The notes under the pieces were generated by a model. The model saw nothing but the letters and a program-made list of their open reading frames with translations. It ran no database searches and was not told where the DNA came from. Position numbers and translations under genes: made by a program. From NCBI RefSeq assembly GCF_023065955.2, contig NW_026622874.1, forward strand, positions 6,244,001-6,308,000: a DNA stretch of 64,000 nt. Direction: 5' to 3'. The number at the start of each line of letters is the position of its first letter. Position 1 is the stretch's first letter. Below are positions 1 through 10,811 of this stretch, one piece after another. This DNA is from Ursus arctos (Eukaryota; Chordata; Mammalia; Carnivora; Ursidae).

Positions 1-454
1 ACCAGCTGGGCCCAGAAAACACAGCTGCTGACACACCTCCCCGTTCCCACACAGTCACCTCCGCGCAGAGGGGCACCTGAGGTTCCCACACCTGAAACAG
101 CTTATCCAGAGCCTTTAATTACTGCTGAAAGCACTGCTGGCTCAGGTGTCTACAGAATGGACATCAAGGGCGTCCATACCAGAAGCCAGGGTAGGTCCTG
201 ATCAAGTTACTACTGTCAGGACGGGCTGCAAAGCCCTGGTTGACGATTGTGAGTTTAGCGGGCTCTGCAACTGCGATGGCGGGCATGCCTCTCAGGTTCT
301 CCATCTGTAAATGGGGACCCAGTTAGTCCACGAACCCACAGTTCATCCCTTAAAAAGGAAATACTCATTAATTCAGCGGACAGGAGCATTTCACTCAACT
401 GCCAAAGGGCTGCGGTCTGGTGCCTGGGCTGGACAGCAGACCCCCAGCCAGACG

Positions 455-570
455 GTGAACCCTTAGCGGGTTCGGAGCCTGGCTCTGCTCTCTCCTACCT
501 GGGTGGCCTTGGACAGCCACGTTAGCTCTGTGGGCTGAGCTGCTTCGTCGATAAAATGTGGGGTGGGGAC
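455..570 (+). repeat. MIR SINE fragment
   Basis: The core resembles the MIR motif series: 'ggttcggagcctggctctgct', then 'ctgggtggccttggacag', then 'gataaaatgtggggt', matching the consensus order of a number-of-symptoms style block: variable tRNA-like head, 'tgtgaccttgggcaag', 'tgtaaaatgggga'. It lies immediately left of the CpG island. Confidence 0.5.
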
Positions 571-959
571 TGGCCTCTGTTTCAGGTTCCTTCAACTTCA
601 AAAGCTGGATTCTGGGAGTCTCTCCACAGCTGTAACACGGCCAAGCACGGCTGATAGCGAAATCGCGGGCTCCAGGCCCGACCTGCGGTCGGTTCCCCAC
701 CCGGGCGGTCAGACCCTCGCCTACCGCCTGCGTCGCAGGCCCACCGGCCCGGGAGCCAAGGCGGCCCCAGCGCGGGGAGGACGGCGTGCCCGCGCCTCGC
801 AGACCCACGTGCGCTGCTCCTTTAAATGTCCGGCCCTCCTGCGGGCCGCGCCGCGCCGCGCCCACCACCAGCGGGCTCGGGCCGCGGGGAGGCGGACACA
901 GCCCGGCGCAGGCCCAGGCCTGGGGGCTGCTTCCCACGCTCCTCCCACCCCCGAGATCC

Positions 960-1086
960 CGGTCGGCCCCCGCCGCCGCCGCTGCCCCGCGCGCTCTCCT
1001 CTCCGCCCCTGCGCCGGCCGCAGGGCCGGCCAGGCGCGCGCAGGGACCGCAGCCCCGCGCCGGGGAAGGGGCCGCGACCCGAAGCG
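960..1086 (+). other. Candidate first exon on the plus strand (weaker donor)
   Basis: GAAGCG|GTAAGG at 1081-1092 is an acceptable donor (GTAAG, but a C at the -2 position instead of A). It sits inside the CpG island and points right, into the remaining 63 kb. If used, the transcript would have a long first intron, because no downstream exon could be recognised by eye. A frame from 563 to 1090 is open across it but is GC-rich and shows no domain. The exon start shown is arbitrary. This call is much weaker than the minus-strand donor. Confidence 0.2.
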
Positions 1087-1198
1087 GTAAGGGGCGTGCG
1101 GGGGCCAGCGCGCGGCCCGCGGGTCGCGGCTCTACCCCGCGGTGTCCGCGCCGAGGGGGACCCGGCCCGGCCCGCGCGCCCCAGCCCCGCCTGCTCAC

Positions 1199-1280
1199 CT
1201 GCTCGGCCGCGGCGCTCCGGCGGTGTTTACGCTGCTGGCAGAGCGCCCATCCGGCCCGGGCCCCGGCGCCGGCGCCAGCG
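1199..1280 (-). other. Candidate first exon on the minus strand with a strong splice donor
   Basis: Read on the minus strand, the sequence at 1206-1193 is CCGAGCAG then GTGAGC, a near-perfect donor (CAG|GTGAGC). The exon would end at base 1199 and the intron would run toward base 1 and out of the window. The 5' end given is a guess: the GC-box cluster at 1285-1332 lies just upstream on this strand, so a start site between about 1210 and 1280 is plausible, and a longer exon cannot be excluded. One frame crossing the donor is open for a long way (up to 1588), but its composition is that of a GC-rich frame (poly Gly/Ala/Arg/Pro) and no domain is recognisable. The exon may be entirely 5' UTR. Confidence 0.45.
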
Positions 1281-1837
1281 CCGACCCCGCCCCGGCTCCG
1301 CCCAGGTCCCGCCCCCGGCCCCGGCTCCGCCCTGGCTTCTCCCCACCTGGAGCCTGGCCCTGGGGGCTGGTTCGAGGCGAGCGTCGGGACTTGACCTGCC
1401 CGTGTAGCGCCGCGGGGACACTGGGGTACACCTGACATCCGTCTGGGCACTGACCGTAGAAGGAGCGGAGGCCGGGCCTGTGATCGCACAGGGGCCTGGC
1501 AGCTCCGTGGAGCCGTAGCGCATTTGCTTGGAGGACATCTCTTTCCTTGGAGTGTTCGGTCCCCGGTCTCCCCCTTCCGCCCTCCCAACCTCCCAAGACT
1601 TTGCTCACATTAAGGGAGCACTAGTGGCCTGCTGTGAGCTAACACCACGAGAATGTTCCTGCTGTATTTTCTAGAACCTCAGAGCCACCAGGAGCTCTAG
1701 ATAAAATTGTACAGGGATGAAATTGCTACCCATGACCTGTGAATTGGCCGAAGGAGTTGTGACTCCTGAATTTGGGGGTCCACGGGGCGAGCTGAGATTG
1801 TCAGTAATTTGACATTTCTGAGTGGCTTCACTTTTTT

Positions 1838-3345
1838 TTTAAAGTAAAGTAAAATTCACAACATAAAATTAACTTTTTTATTTATTATTATTATTATTTT
1901 AGATTTTATTTATTTATTTGACAGAGAGAGAGAGAGACAGCCAGCGAGAAAGGGAACACAAGCAGGGGGAGTAGGAGAGGAAGAAGCAGGCTCCCAGCGG
2001 AGCAGGGAGCCCGATGCCTGGCTGGATCCCAGAACCCTGGGACCACGCCCTGAGCGAAAGTAGATGCTTAAGACTGAGCCACCCAGGCGCCCCAAAAATT
2101 AACCTTTTTAAAGTGTACAGTGGCATTCAGTACATTCATAGTATTGTGCAATCCCAGCCACCTGTCCCTCGTTCCAGAACCTTCCCATCACTGAAAAATC
2201 TCCTACCCGTTATACAGTTTTTTTCATCCCCTTCCCCCCCAGCCCCTGGCAATCCCCAATCAACTTCTATCTCCATGGATTTACCTATTCTGACATTCCG
2301 TATAGATGGAATCATACAATATGTGACTTTTTGGGTCTGGCTTCTTTGATTAGTATAATGTCTTCGAGGGTCACCCTAATACAAGTGGTGTGTATTAGCC
2401 TTCATTCCTTTTCATGGCAAAATAATATTTCGTTGTATGTACTTCCCACTCTTTGTTGATCCAGTCACTCACTGATCAGCATCTGGGCTGTTCCCACGCT
2501 TTGGTTATTGTCAGTCCTGCTGCTGTAACCATGGGTGTATATGTATTTGTATGAGCACCTTTTTCAATTATTTGGGGTACATATCTAGGAGTTGACTTTC
2601 TGTTTTCCACAGAGGATGAACCCTTTTACATTCCCACTAGCCATTAGTAGAGAGTTCCAATTTCTCCACACTGTCCAACACCTGTTATTTTCCATTTAAA
2701 AATTATTGTTATTATTATTGCCTTCCCAGTGGGTATGAAAGGGTACCTCATTCTGGTTTTGGTTTTCCTCTCCCTATTAGTTAGTGGTGTGGAGCATCTT
2801 TCATGTGCTCATTGGCCATTCGAGTATGTTCTCTGGAGAGACATTTATTCAAGTCCTTTGCCTAGTTTTTTTTCCTTTGCCCATTTTTAAATTTGGTTAT
2901 CTTTTTGTTGCTGAGTGGTAAGAGCTCTTTACCTATCTGGGTATCAGACCCCTATCAGTACACAGTTTACAAATATTTTTTTCCCACACTATGGGTTATC
3001 TTTTCACTTTCTGATAGTATCCTTTAATGTTACGTGCCTTTAGTTTTTATTAATTCCACTTGATATTTTTTCTTTCATTCCTTGCGCATTCATATCTAAG
3101 AATCTATTGTCAAATCCAAAATCATGAACATTTACTTCCATGTTTTCTTCTAAGAGTTTTATAAGAACACTTATATTTAGGTGGTTGATCCATTTTGAGT
3201 TAATTCTTGTCTATGGTGTGAGGTCTGGCTCCAGCTTCATTCTTTTGCATGTGGATATCCAGTACCATTTGTTAAAGAGACTGTTCTTTCCCCAATGAAT
3301 GGCTTTGGCCCCCTTGTCAGAAATCAATCAGTCATAGACAAATAG
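1838..3345 (-). mobile_element. Old LINE-1 (L1M-type), antisense, 3' part
   Basis: On the plus strand the text follows the complement of a mammalian L1 3' half: 'aaagtgtacagtggcattcagta', 'gtgcaatcccagccacc', 'cccctggcaatcccc', 'atggaatcatacaatatgtg', 'acattcccactagcc', 'tgtgctcattggccatt', 'cttttgcatgtggatatccag', ending near 'ccccttgtcagaaatcaat'. The element therefore reads on the minus strand and covers the end of ORF2 plus the 3' UTR. It carries many indels and stops and is not mobile. A SINE at 1881-2094 is inserted in it. Confidence 0.85.
1881..2094 (-). mobile_element. SINEC (tRNA-Lys SINE) inserted in L1
   Basis: Full-length minus-strand copy: (TTTA)n tail near 1890-1920, pyrimidine-rich body read as 'gacagagagagag...', and the head 'gagccacccaggcgcccc' ending at 2093. 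TSD 'aaaattaac(t/c)ttttta' at 1865-1880 and 2095-2110, one mismatch. The flanks join cleanly into L1 3' sequence, showing that the SINE is younger. Confidence 0.92.
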
Positions 3346-3383
3346 GAAAAAAAACAAATATTTTTTAAAAGCTGCTTAAATGC

Positions 3384-3601
3384 GGGGTGCCTGGGTGGCT
3401 CAGTTGGTCCGACTCTTGATTTTGGCTCAGGTCATGATCTCAGGGTTGAGATTGAGCCTGGCATCGGGCTCCTTGCTCAGCAGAGAGTCTGCTCGATTCT
3501 CTCCCTCTCCTTCTGCCCCTCCCCTCTGTGGTCTCTCTCTCTCTAAAATAAATAAATAAATCTTTAAAGAATAATAAAATAAAATAAGAAATAAAAAGAA
3601 C
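3384..3601 (+). mobile_element. SINEC
   Basis: Head 'ggggtgcctgggtggctcag' at 3384, CT-rich body, and (AAAT)n tail to about 3601. TSD 'aaaagct(g/t)cttaaatgc' at 3367-3383 and 3602-3618 (one mismatch). Missing part of the usual 'taagcgtc' segment, so it belongs to an older variant. Confidence 0.92.
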
Positions 3602-3741
3602 AAAAGCTTCTTAAATGCAAATTAACCCAAGATGGAAATGGGGCAGGCCAGCATTTTGACAGACAAAATAATATACAAATAATGATCTTTGCTAAATTAG
3701 AGAAATGAATTACAATTAACAGAATTATAAAATAAGTTCTT

Positions 3742-3928
3742 TTTTTAAGGTTTATTTATTTGAGAGAGAGAGAGAACTTGCACGCATGCCCCTTGGGGAA
3801 GGGGCAGAGAGAGAGAATCTCAAGCAAACTCCCCACAAAACACAGAGCCTGACTCGGGGCTCAATCTCACCACCCTGAGATCATGACCTGAGTCTGATGC
3901 TTAACCAACTGAGCCACCCAAGTGCCCC
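3742..3928 (-). mobile_element. SINEC
   Basis: Minus-strand copy, T/A-rich tail from 3742, head complement 'gagccacccaagtgcccc' ending at 3928. TSD 'taaaataagttctt' (3728-3741) against 'taaaataataagttctt' (3929-3945). Forms an inverted pair with the plus-strand SINE at 3384, separated by about 140 bases. Confidence 0.9.
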
Positions 3929-4189
3929 TAAAATAATAAGTTCTTAAAAGGGGAAGGACACTTGAGGGTCACAAACTCTAATTCAAACTAACAGGTGAAC
4001 ACCCTCTGCAGAATCCCTAAGGAAGGACTGCCCAGCCAGGTTTATTATTTTGGGAGCTTTCAGTGCTGTGCATCAGTGAGAGGCTGAATTTCAGCTCCTA
4101 ACATGGAACATAAAGACTCATGAAATGTGTTAGGAATATTTTTTTTTTCTATTTTTTGGTAGAGTTTGAAAAGGATTGGTGTTAATTCT

Positions 4190-4278
4190 TCTTTTTTAAG
4201 ATTTATTTATTTGAGAGAGAGAGAGCGTGCAAGCAAGTGGAGGGGGGGGCAGAGGGAGACGAGAGAGAGAATCCTTGG
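4190..4278 (-). mobile_element. SINEC fragment (3' half only)
   Basis: Tail and purine-rich body on the minus strand ('tttttaagatttatttatttgagagagag', then a G-rich stretch and 'cagagggagac'). The tRNA-related head is absent: after about 4278 the sequence becomes unrelated. A 5'-truncated copy. Confidence 0.75.
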
Positions 4279-4447
4279 GGGTTGTGGGGGCAGGGGTCCT
4301 GTCCTCACTGTATACACTTTTCTTGGGAAATCCAGCCACTCCCAGACCTGCCACCTCTGTGTTGATGAAGCCCAGCACTGAGTCTCCCATCTAGTCCTTA
4401 GAGCCCCAGACATGTGGACAACTGCTCCTACAGAAATCCTACAGGCC

Positions 4448-4654
4448 GGGGTGCCTGGGTGGCTCAGTCCTTAAGCGTCTGCCTTCGGCTCTGGGCGTGA
4501 TCCCAGAGTCCTGGGATCGAGCCCCACATCGGGCTTCTCTGCTGGGAGCCTGCTTCTTCCTCTCCCACTCCCCCTGCTTGTGTTCCCCCTCTCGCTGGCT
4601 GTCTCTCTCTCTGTCAAGTAAATGAATAAAATCTTTTTAAAAAAGAAAGAAAAA
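4448..4654 (+). mobile_element. SINEC
   Basis: Full-length copy of the 'cttcctctcccactccccctg' variant. TSD 'agaaatcc(t/c)acag' at 4432-4444 and 4655-4667. Tail is an A-rich purine run. Confidence 0.93.
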
Positions 4655-4684
4655 AGAAATCCCACAGACCACTCCAGTAAAGCC

Positions 4685-4900
4685 ATGTAAGTAAGTTCTG
4701 TCTAATAGGCTGGAACGAGAAGGCGCATGCCCTTCCTCTCATTCTTCTTGCCGTCTAGAGTACAGAGGTGGTAGCCAGAGCTCAAGCTGCCATCTTGGAG
4801 TGCAATGACCATGTGGATGGTGAAACACAGAACGGAAGGGGTTCTGATGATGGTGGAGACACTAGCTCAGAATTGCTTACCTCCTTTGTCTCAGGGACGG
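4685..4900 (+). repeat. Possible LTR relic
   Basis: Contains the phrase series 'ctcaagctgccatcttgga' and 'gatggtggag', which resembles old mammalian LTRs of the ERVL/MaLR type and is similar in kind to the stretch at 42290-42535. Very diverged; a low-confidence call. Confidence 0.25.
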
Positions 4901-5224
4901 AAAAATAACCTTTGTCCTGTTTAGGTAGTTGTTATTTTGTGATTCCTTCACATGCAGCTAAACAAAGCTTACTTAATACACCAGGCCTTTCCAGTCCCCT
5001 TCCTCTTATGCCATTGGCTCCACCGGCTACCCAAGGGCCCACTCACTTGCCTCCCTCACTACCTGAGAACATCTCCGGAGCAGGAATTGTCCCTTTCTCA
5101 GATTCTTGCCATGTGATCAGCTTCTTTAAGGCAAGAAAGGAGGGGATCGAGAATGGACATTGGCTGGGTCCTAATTATATGTGTTTTACGTTTTCTTTGT
5201 CTTAATTGTTGGAGCCACTCTGTG

Positions 5225-5350
5225 AGGGGCCGTGCATGGTTCTTATTCTTTTACGTATGGGGAAACGGAGGTTCGCAGAGACAAAGTTGCTTCTCAAATG
5301 TGTGTGGGTAATGAGCGGCAGCACTAAGTGTGGAGCTCAGGTCTGCCTGG
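5225..5350 (-). repeat. MIR SINE fragment
   Basis: 'acgtatggggaaacggaggttcgcagagacaaagttgctt' follows the reverse complement of the MIR core (bases equivalent to 'ttttacagatgaggaaactgaggca...'). Diverged but colinear for about 110 bases. Confidence 0.65.
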
Positions 5351-5520
5351 CCTGACACAGCAGCCCTCTCTCCCCAGCTAGAAATTTCCATATCAGTGCA
5401 GTGGCCGTGCCCGGTCGAGTGATCCTTGATGAACTAATTCCCTTCGTGGTTCTCCTTTGAGGTCATCAGCGTCAGCTGCTTTTCACATGCTGGTGCGTGA
5501 GGGATAGGGAAGCGCCTTCC

Positions 5521-5727
5521 TTTTTTTTTTTTTTTTAAAATATTTTATTTATTTATTTGACAGAGAGAGAGACAGCCAGCGAGAGAGGGAACACAAGCAG
5601 GGGGAGTGGGAGAGGAAGAAGCAGGCTCCCAGCGGAGGAGCCTGATGTGGGGCTCGATCCCAGGACTCCAGGACCACGCCCTGAGCCGAAGGCAGACGCC
5701 CAACGACTGAGCCACCCAGGCGCCCTG
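5521..5727 (-). mobile_element. SINEC
   Basis: Poly(T) from 5521, then the minus-strand SINE body, head ending near 5726. Perfect 14-base TSD 'gggaagcgccttcc' at 5507-5520 and 5728-5741. A young, well-preserved copy. Confidence 0.95.
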
Positions 5728-5829
5728 GGGAAGCGCCTTCCCGAGCCTGCCCTCAGTTTGGGATGGGATGGCCTCGCCTCCGGTTTTGGTGTTGAGGGGA
5801 GGGTGTTTTCTTTTAACACTGAGAGACAG

Positions 5830-5995
5830 TGAACTTGAGAACTGGGTGCACCTGGGTTTGAAATCCATTTCTTCCACTTATTACTGCATGAGGACAGATC
5901 TTAGCCTTGCTGGGCCTCCATTCCCCATTTGGGAAGGGGATCATGATATCTGCAGAAGACGGTGGGGAGGATTAAAAAGGAAATAGGGTAACAGT
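5830..5995 (+). repeat. MIR SINE fragment
   Basis: 'cctgggtttgaaatccat', 'cttccacttattactgc', 'cattccccatttgggaaggggatca' and 'gaggattaaaaagg' follow the MIR consensus in order on the plus strand. Confidence 0.7.
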
Positions 5996-6059
5996 GGCCT
6001 CCAGCAAATGCAAGCCATCCTCCTGCCTCTACCTCCTTCCTCTCTTTGAGGTGGGGACT

Positions 6060-6415
6060 GAACAGACTGTGTTACTGTTCAAAAATATTCTGCACCACTC
6101 ACTTCCGGGGCGCCATATTTTTCTCTCCTGTTGGGCAGGACTGGCCATGTGACTTTGACCAGTGTCTACAGAAGGGCTGCGTGACAGCTCTGGACAGAAG
6201 CTCTGACATCCTGGGCATGTTCCCCCCCCCCCACACTCTCATCCTTCTATAAGGAGATCAGCTGTGTTCCAGATAGAAGCAGCTCCAAGGGCTCGAGCCA
6301 CAGCGAGCGTACAAAGCCACGTCCTTCCAGCAGTAAACACACCTGCATTCTTGTAAAGCCACTGAGACCGGAGCCATTTGTCGCTACAGAGTAGCCTAGG
6401 CTGATCTGATCTAGA
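6060..6415 (+). repeat. MaLR/MLT1-like LTR relic
   Basis: The right-hand end 'cattcttgtaaagccactgagac' then 'gtcgctacagagtagcctag' matches the familiar end of MaLR LTRs ('...ttttaagccactgagtttgtggt...ttacagca'). The left part is too diverged to place. Contains an 11-base C-run at 6222-6232. Confidence 0.45.
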
Positions 6416-7095
6416 CCTTTGACATTTAGCAGCCCACAGTTCCACGCAATATTTTTCTTTGTAAGCTTTTCTGGAAGGTTCGTTGAATGCAACGTTTAAA
6501 AAACGTTTATTGTGATTCAGGGGATTTCTGGTTATGATAATGACAGAGTAGCCTATACTAGTCTAATCTTCTAATAGACAACAATGGTAACTCTAGACAA
6601 GATATTTTAGAAATGTATCATTTTCAGGTCCTGAAGAGCAGCTAGAAGCAAGCAGAAGCTTGGAGGGTATTTGACTCTCGAGGAAGGGAGCTGCGCTATG
6701 AGATCCTGTTTTCTGTGGTTTTCCCCGGGAGGCATGACTAGTCTGTGACAGCATGGGGTGACTAAAAGTCAAGCAGAAAGGCTTGTGGACCTCAGGAGAG
6801 GTACCCGAAACCCAAGGGAGGAGCCACAAGGGGTGAGCCCCCCAAATCTGCATATAAATTCCCCTCGAATCCATGGCTGCCCCCGCAAGCTGTATTACTA
6901 CATCACGAGAACTGAAGGACATTTGATCATGATGAAAGAGACTGTTCATCAGGAAGACATCACCATCCTCTGTATGTTCCTGGCCATAGAGCTTCCAAGC
7001 TCTTGAAAGAAACACCGAGAAGGGAAGTGAGAAATAGAAAAAAACCCAGCAATGGTTCAAGAGCTTAAAAGACCTCTCTCAGGAATTGACAGAAT
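6416..7095. other. No gene or named repeat recognised
   Basis: Moderately AT-rich, with frames of up to 155 codons on the minus strand that show no domain, no compositional bias and no splice context. Parts look like a decayed retroelement 5' region, but I could not match it. Confidence 0.3.
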
Positions 7096-7121
7096 CACAC
7101 ACACACACACACACACACACA
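7096..7121. repeat. (CA)13 microsatellite
   Basis: Uninterrupted CA dinucleotide tract; probably length-polymorphic. Confidence 0.97.
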
Positions 7122-7149
7122 GCAATAAGGATAAAGATTGGAACAGCCC

Positions 7150-7450
7150 TGCATTGATTTCCCACAGCCACTATAACAAATCACCACACACACAATGGCT
7201 TACAGTTCAGAGGCCAGAAATCCAGAATTGGTGTCACTGGGTCTGTTCCCTGGTCTTCTCCAGAGCTGCCTCCTTGGCCTGCAACCCCTCCCCCCACCTT
7301 CAGAGCCAGCAGTATATCCTTCCTATTCCTTCCTTCTTCTCTGTAGTCCCACGTGCCTCCACCTCCCTCTCACAGGACACGTGTGATCACGGTTAGGGCC
7401 CACCTGGATAAGCCACGATAATCTCCTCATCTCGAGACCCTTCCCTTCCT
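7150..7450 (-). repeat. MaLR/MLT1-like LTR, antisense
   Basis: 'ccactataacaaatcaccac' followed by 'caatggcttacagttcagaggccagaa' is the reverse complement of the 3' end of MLT1-type LTRs. The strand is set by that order. The 5' end of the LTR is not clear. Confidence 0.6.
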
Positions 7451-8189
7451 CTCGCACGCAGTGCCCCCTTTGACAACGTACACTACTCCTGCGTGTGCCC
7501 TCTTCTCTCACAGCACACTCAGCACACTTCTGACGCCCAGAAGTTCTGTACAACACCAGCTGCATGCCCTACGTTGTAACTCGGTTCTGATGCCGTCAGA
7601 CCCAGAGATCACGTCAGACCCCACAGGTGAAGGGCTCGGGCCCATGAGACCGCCCCCCATGTCAGATGCCAATCACAAGTAGTAGGTCTCCAGGTGACCC
7701 ACAGCTTCTGCCCACCTTGGCTATAAATAGAAGGTTCCCGTGTTCTCCTTCCCCTTGGATGTGGTTATTTCCCAGAAGAGCTCACAGCTCAGGGAAATAC
7801 TCACTTACATTTAGCAGCTTATGACAGGACCTGATAACGGGTATAGGTGACCAAACAGGTGAAGAGATACACAGGGCGAGGTCTGGGGAGGGGGGGTCCC
7901 AAACATCGGAGCTTCTGTCCTTGGGAAGTTGGGGTGGTTCGACCTCCACGTGGATGTGCTTGCCAACCCAGAAACTCTCTGAACCCCAAACTATTGGGAC
8001 TCTTACGGAGGCTTCACCATGGAGGCCTGATTGATCATGAACTCCATTTTCAGCCCTTCTCCACATGCTCCAAAGAAGGGAGTCTGCTGTCAGAAGCTCT
8101 GAGGGTGTGGTAGCCGGGGAGGAAAGGAGGAGGACTGAGCTCTTCTTTAGCCATGAAAGGTAGTACTCAGGTTGCAGGGATTAGGACCT

Positions 8190-9080
8190 GGCATAGCGGG
8201 GGGCATTATTCAGCCTGCCACAGACCAACCCTCAGCACTCAAAGATTCAATTCCACCCCACGTGCAACACACTCACCCCGTTGTGACAGCCCCCAAGTCT
8301 CAACCCGTGACAGCAACAACTCAAGCCCACGTCCTGTCTAAATGCCTTCAGTCCAAGAGTTCCAAATGTTACCACGTGTAGCATCTTAATCAGGTAAGGG
8401 TGAGACTCTGGGCACGGTCCGTCCTGGAACAAAGTTCCTCTCCATCTGTGGACCAGAAAAACTAGAAAATGAGTTACCTGTTCCCAAAATACAATCATGG
8501 GACAGACACAGGGTACAGGTGTAGACATTCCCATTCTAAACGGGGAAAAAAACGGAAGGAAGAAAGGAGTCGCCGGCTCCAGGCAATCGGGGGCAAATCC
8601 GACTGGGCAAACTGTGTTGGATTTTAAGACCCAGGAGGGATCCTTTGTGACTCAAGGCCCCCCCCTCGGAATCATGTTTCTTTCTTTTTTTTTAAGATTT
8701 TATTTATTTATTTGAGAGAGAGAGAGAGTATGAGCAGGGGGGAGGGGCAGAGGGAGAAGCAGGCTCCCTGCTGAGCAGGGAGACTGAGACTGAGCCACCC
8801 AGGCAGCCTTCCTGTTCCTTTTTCTTGAAGGGTAGCACGTGCTGGCAGCTGAGCGGATTCCCAGCTTCTTCCTGCCCGTAGAATGCAGGGAGTCTGATAG
8901 CCTTCTCTCATGGAATCCTCTGTCCCTTTCAGTGGCTGAGGGGACGCAGGCATCACACGTCTGGTCTCTCCAACACGAGCAAGTGGATTTCCAGCCACAA
9001 CTCGTCCAGACTCTGCTTTCTGGGCAGCAAGAGAATCTCCTGATTTTAGCATCTTTTGCAATCTGGAAAGCCTGAGAGTT
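8190..9080. repeat. Probable retroviral-type (ERVL/MaLR) relic, interrupted by a SINE
   Basis: The run 'ttattcagcctgccacagacc', 'aagtctcaacccgtgacagca', 'gttcctctccatctgtggacc', 'ttcccaaaatacaatcatgggacag', 'acattcccattctaaacgggg' matches a human interspersed repeat I remember as following MLT1-type LTRs in the same orientation as the one at 7150-7450. Family name not asserted. A truncated SINE sits at 8685-8808. Confidence 0.5.
8685..8808 (-). mobile_element. SINEC with internal deletion
   Basis: Minus-strand tail, purine body and the final 'gactgagccacccaggcagcc' are present. About 65 bases between 'gagcagggag' and 'gactgagccaccc', covering most of the tRNA-related box region, are missing. 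Confidence 0.85.
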
Positions 9081-9101
9081 TCCCAAGTCATCAGGTCTTG
9101 G

Positions 9102-9102
<1 letters not shown>

Positions 9103-9136
<34 letters not shown>

Positions 9137-9240
9137 AGTTTAGTTAGGTAAGCAGATCTCTGCGCCCAGCACAAGGCTTGAACTCCTGACCCCGAGATCA
9201 AGAGCCACATGTTCTACCAACTGAGCCAGCCAGACGCTCC
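9103..9240 (-). mobile_element. Short SINEC-related element with 33-base poly(T)
   Basis: A T33 run (9103-9135) precedes a tRNA-like body: 'gcttgaactcctgaccccgagatcaagagccacatgttctaccaactgagccagccag'. This is the short, older carnivore SINE form without the CT-rich middle. The long pure T-run suggests either late insertion or tail expansion. Confidence 0.8.
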
Positions 9241-9342
9241 AAGTGTTTGCTCTTTTTATCTTAACAGTTCTCCCCCTCAGTGTATCTCTTACCTCTCATA
9301 TTTCACTGTAAACAGAACTTTTGTTTAAAACAAATATTGTCA

Positions 9343-9552
9343 AGGGGCACCTGGGTGGCTCAGTCGTGAAGCGTCTGCCTTCGGCTCAGGGCGTGATCCC
9401 AGGGTCCTGGGATCGAGCCCCGCATCGGGCTCCTCCTCTGGGAGCCTGCTTCTTCCTCTCCCACTCCCCCTGCCTGTGTTCCCTCTCTCGCTGGCTGTCT
9501 CTCTCTCTGTCAAATAAATAAATAAAATTTTAAATAAATAAATAAATTAAAT
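9343..9552 (+). mobile_element. SINEC
   Basis: Full-length copy near consensus, with repeated (AAAT) tail. Perfect 14-base TSD 'aaaacaaatattgt' at 9327-9340 and 9553-9566. Confidence 0.95.
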
Positions 9553-9835
9553 AAAACAAATATTGTTTATTACAGATATTGAATTCCCAATTTAAAAATC
9601 TTCTCACGAACACAACTCCAGGGCCAAAGGGTTTCCTTGGTAAATTCCATCCAGCATTTAAGGAAAAAATAATGCCAATCTCACGCAAACCCTTTCAGAA
9701 CACAAAGGAGGAAGGAGTGGCTTCTAATCGGTTTGATGGTGCCAGCGACAATCTTGAAACCAAAATATGGCAGAGACGCTACAAAAAAAGAAAATCACAG
9801 ACCAACACCCCTCGTGAATGTGGGTACAGACGTCT

Positions 9836-10030
9836 TCTTTTTTGAAGATTTTTATTTATTTATTTGCCAGAAAGAGAGAGAGAGCACAAACAGGGGCAGG
9901 GCCAGAGGGAGACAGAGAAGCAAGCTCCCCACTGAGCAAGGAGCCCAATGTGGGGCTTGATCCCAGGACCCTGAGATCATGACCTGAGCCCAAGGCAGAC
10001 GTGTAACCAACTGAGCCACCCAGGCGTCCC
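9836..10030 (-). mobile_element. SINEC nested in L1
   Basis: Minus-strand full-length copy, head ending at 10030. Flanks 'gggtacagacgtcttct' and 'agatacatacatcttta' look like a diverged TSD and rejoin in L1 ORF2 order. Confidence 0.9.
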
Positions 10031-10811
10031 AGATACATACATCTTTAACAAAATATTAACAAATGGAACCTAGCAATATATGAAAAAGCAACATACCATT
10101 CTGAACGGGATTTATCCAATGGGTCCAAAGTTGGTATCTTATGGGAAATCAATTGTCATTCATTGTGTGAACAGAATAAAGGAAAACCACGTGACCATCT
10201 CAGTAGATGTAGAAAAAGAATTTGAAAAATTCAATACTCGTTCATAATAAAAATCTCAGAAAACTAGGAATATGAGACAATTTCCTCATTCTGATAAACA
10301 CTATCTATGAAAAACCTATAGCTAATAAAGGTAACATATTGAATGTTTTCCCTTCAGACTGGGAAGAAGGCAAGAGTGTCTGTTCTTAATTCTATTCAGC
10401 CTTGTGCTGGAGCTCCTGATGACTGCAGTCAGGCAAAGAACAATAAATACAAGGCATAACGATTAGAAAGGAAAGAGAAAAAACATGTCTGCATCTGACA
10501 TAACCATCCATAGGCGTCTACAAAATAACCGGTAGGACTCACCAGTGACTTTAGTAAAATCACATAATAAAAGTCAACATACAAAAATGAAGTGTATTTC
10601 TATATACTTACAGCAAGCAATTTAAAAAGAAAAATTTTAAATCCCTTTTTAATAACATCCAGAACAAGAAAAAAATACTTCAGAAAAAATTTATCAAAAT
10701 ACATGTAAGAACTCCATGATGAGAACCACATGACCATCATGAGAAAATTCAAGAAAACCCACATAAATGGAGAAATGTATCATATTTACGGATTAGAAGA
10801 TGTTGGTTCTC

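Larger units (their letters stand above)
640..1480. promoter_or_regulatory. CpG island, probable promoter (possibly bidirectional)
   Basis: This is by far the densest run of CpG dinucleotides in the window; the surrounding DNA is CpG-poor as usual for mammals. Four CCGCCC-type GC boxes (Sp1/KLF sites) lie at about 1285-1293, 1296-1303, 1307-1315 and 1325-1332. A CACGTG E-box is near 806. No convincing TATA box is seen, which fits a CpG-island promoter with dispersed start sites. Splice donors point away from the island in both directions (minus strand at 1199/1198, plus strand at 1086/1087). CpG islands of this density are normally promoters of housekeeping or developmental genes; that is general knowledge. 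Promoter activity here is an inference. I could not identify the gene. Confidence 0.8.

Noticed and set aside
395..1588. 397-codon frame on the minus strand through the CpG island
   Set aside because: Its length comes from GC-rich composition that suppresses stop codons; several other frames are open over the same bases on both strands. It crosses the strong splice donor, so a real transcript would not read it through.
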